Below, one piece after another: positions 8,701 to 8,990 of a DNA stretch of 8,990 bases. The position numbers and the translations under genes are program-made. Each line of letters opens with the position of its first letter. Position 1 is the first letter of the stretch. A model generated the notes under the pieces. The model did no database searches and was not told the origin of the DNA. It worked only from the letters and a program-made list of their open reading frames with translations. The stretch lies in contig NZ_JBGCDL010000266.1 in NCBI RefSeq assembly GCF_045105435.1, forward strand, positions 1-8,990. Reading direction: 5' to 3'. The DNA is from Kordia sp045105435 (GTDB lineage: Bacteria > Bacteroidota > Bacteroidia > Flavobacteriales > Flavobacteriaceae).

Positions 8701-8990
8701 TTGCTTTTTGATGAAATGTCTTGAAAGGTTAAATCGCCTTTGTTTACGTAGAGTTTGTTTTCGACTTGATTTCCTGTGAAGAAAAGATCGGATAGTCCGT
8801 CGTTATTGATATCGCCTACGGAAATTCCGCCGCCCATATAAATGGACGTATAGTTGAAATAATTTAGCGAATCGGTTTCAACCAATTTATTATTGAAAGA
8901 TACGTTTGTTCTTTGTGCTTTTAATTTTGTAAAAAGCTTTGCTGCAACAACCGTTTCGTTGTTGTTTTTTGCACAACTGTATATGAGAAG
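5736..8990 (-). CDS. VCBS/FG-GAP repeat and ASPIC/UnbV lipoprotein, 5' end cut by window edge
   Basis: Large envelope protein of the CRTAC1-like type. The frame stays open to the right edge and upstream reads LLIYSCAKNNNETVVAAKLF, the tail of a signal peptide with lipobox IYSC. The real Met is therefore just outside the window, and a start at the TTG at 8885 would be wrong. About 1084 residues are visible. Counting from the codon at 8885, FG-GAP/VCBS calcium-loop motifs (DINNDG, DYDNDGD and variants) begin near residues 25, 77, 132, 203, 255, 342 and 427. An ASPIC/UnbV domain follows at about 454-540 (GLGSRVIIHAD, LHFGLD, VIWNDG). A second set begins near 599, 651, 710, 774, 825, 859 and 962. 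This suggests two propeller-like halves around one UnbV domain. It is first in the visible block, 67 bp before the lactonase gene. No enzymatic motif is seen; binding, adhesion or surface assembly are all possible. Family relatives often neighbour SusC/SusD genes. Confidence 0.93.
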   Translation of the reverse strand, partial: LLIYSCAKNNNETVVAAKLFTKLKAQRTNVSFNNKLVETDSLNYFNYTSIYMGGGISVGDINNDGLSDLFFTGNQVENKLYVNKGDLTFQDISSKSNTQGDNRWYTGTTMVDINNDGYLDIYCSVAGKDGNKKNQLFLNNKDNTFTEAAEKYGIADEGNSIQATFFDYDNDGDLDMYLANYPISHPSTSNMIYKNRMENVNSIESDKLYRNDGETFTDVSEEAGVKNYSFSIGIAAADINNDGWLDIYVSNDYSIPDFMYINNQDGTFKEVIKEATNQTAFYGMGVDIADINNDGFLDIFQADMDADSNRRQKANMASMNPRLFYETVLYGFHYQYMHNCMQLNTGFSENDVPKFSNISRLTGTSSTDWSWAPLFADFDNDSHKDLFVSNGTRKEINNKDFFKKIGKKAYDKLSLLEKSKQIPSEKIDNFMFQNLGGLEFEKVNQDWGIEHKGFSNGAVYADLDNDGDLEIILNNIDQEAVIFQNNATNNYLKIQFKGTNTNKHGLGSRVIIHADEKQQIQELTLTRGFQSSVAPELHFGLDKATQIDSLKVIWNDGKIFIQKNIKTNQTLVLNHDQAVPKTKHPKPITKHLFTTNTTLSKTIKHRENDYDDFAKQVLLPHKMSTLGPAIASADVNNDGLEDIYVGGAFGIPATLYLQTKQGFTPQKTTAFDADKISEDTGALFFDPDQDGDQDLYVVSGGYEFSEKSDFLKDRLYINDGNGQFQKSETAIPNNNISGSRTYTLDYNKDGKRDLLVLGRQTPGKYPFPTSSYLLENNSTKMAIQFTDHTKKTASSLEGIGMATSAIITDFNNDSWDDIILVGEWMPVTILQNNKGVFENMTEKMKLQETTGWWWSINQGDFDNDGDMDYIIGNNGLNYKYKATEDETFDIYVEDFDKNKKEDIVLSYYDDGEQYPVRGRQCSSQQVPGIKEKFKNYDEYATATLIDVYGKKKLEEALHYQIKSFASIYLENTKNGFKIHQLPIQAQLSSINQILIDDYDNDGHLDALIAGNLYNSEVETPRNDASYGAFLKGDGNGNFQAIPVSQSGFFTTGDVKDLQHINIGNTPYILSIKNNDFIQFIKHNK

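Noticed and set aside
5736..8990. The repeated Asp-Asn-Asp-Gly coding units as a DNA repeat array.
   Set aside because: The similarity is at protein level in FG-GAP/VCBS motifs with irregular spacing and variable codons, so it is not a DNA repeat or CRISPR-like array.

Overview
The window looks like chromosomal DNA from a marine-type member of the Bacteroidota, most likely the Flavobacteriaceae. It is AT-rich. Coding starts lack Shine-Dalgarno sequences and sit in A/T-rich leaders. Three consecutive products carry Bacteroidota-style lipoprotein signals, and the largest gene is an FG-GAP/VCBS plus ASPIC/UnbV lipoprotein of a kind very common in that phylum. The genus cannot be fixed from the sequence; Kordia-like is only a guess.

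Layout. Positions 2-755 (+ strand) hold two overlapping genes: the 3' part of a VOC/glyoxalase-fold protein, cut by the left edge, and a small three-helix membrane protein. After a 13-bp convergent junction, the rest of the window (769-8990) is one minus-strand block. In transcription order, from the right edge leftwards, it contains: (1) a large VCBS/UnbV lipoprotein, cut by the right edge within its signal peptide; (2) an SMP-30/gluconolactonase-like lipoprotein; (3) a complete family 3 glycoside hydrolase lipoprotein (beta-glucosidase, BglX type); (4) a small unrecognised 68-residue product whose start overlaps the GH3 stop; (5) a GPH-family (MelB-like) sugar:cation symporter. Gaps are 67 bp, 1 bp, an 8-bp overlap and 77 bp, so an operon is likely. 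No non-coding stretch exceeds 300 bp.

How the genes may work together. GH3 would release monosaccharides (probably glucose) from oligosaccharides at the cell surface or in the periplasm. The SMP-30 protein would open a sugar lactone or related ester there, and the GPH symporter would bring the sugar into the cytoplasm. The VCBS/UnbV lipoprotein is probably an envelope or surface protein of unknown exact role; relatives often accompany SusC/SusD glycan loci, so SusCD genes may lie beyond the right edge. The combined hydrolase, lactonase and symporter suggests use of a glucoside or an oxidised oligosaccharide, but the substrate is inferred, not read from the sequence.

Both edge genes extend in frame past their first apparent start codon, so annotations beginning at 32 or 8885 would be artefacts. 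No RNA genes, CRISPR arrays, insertion sequences, convincing intrinsic terminators or clear Bacteroidota promoters were seen.
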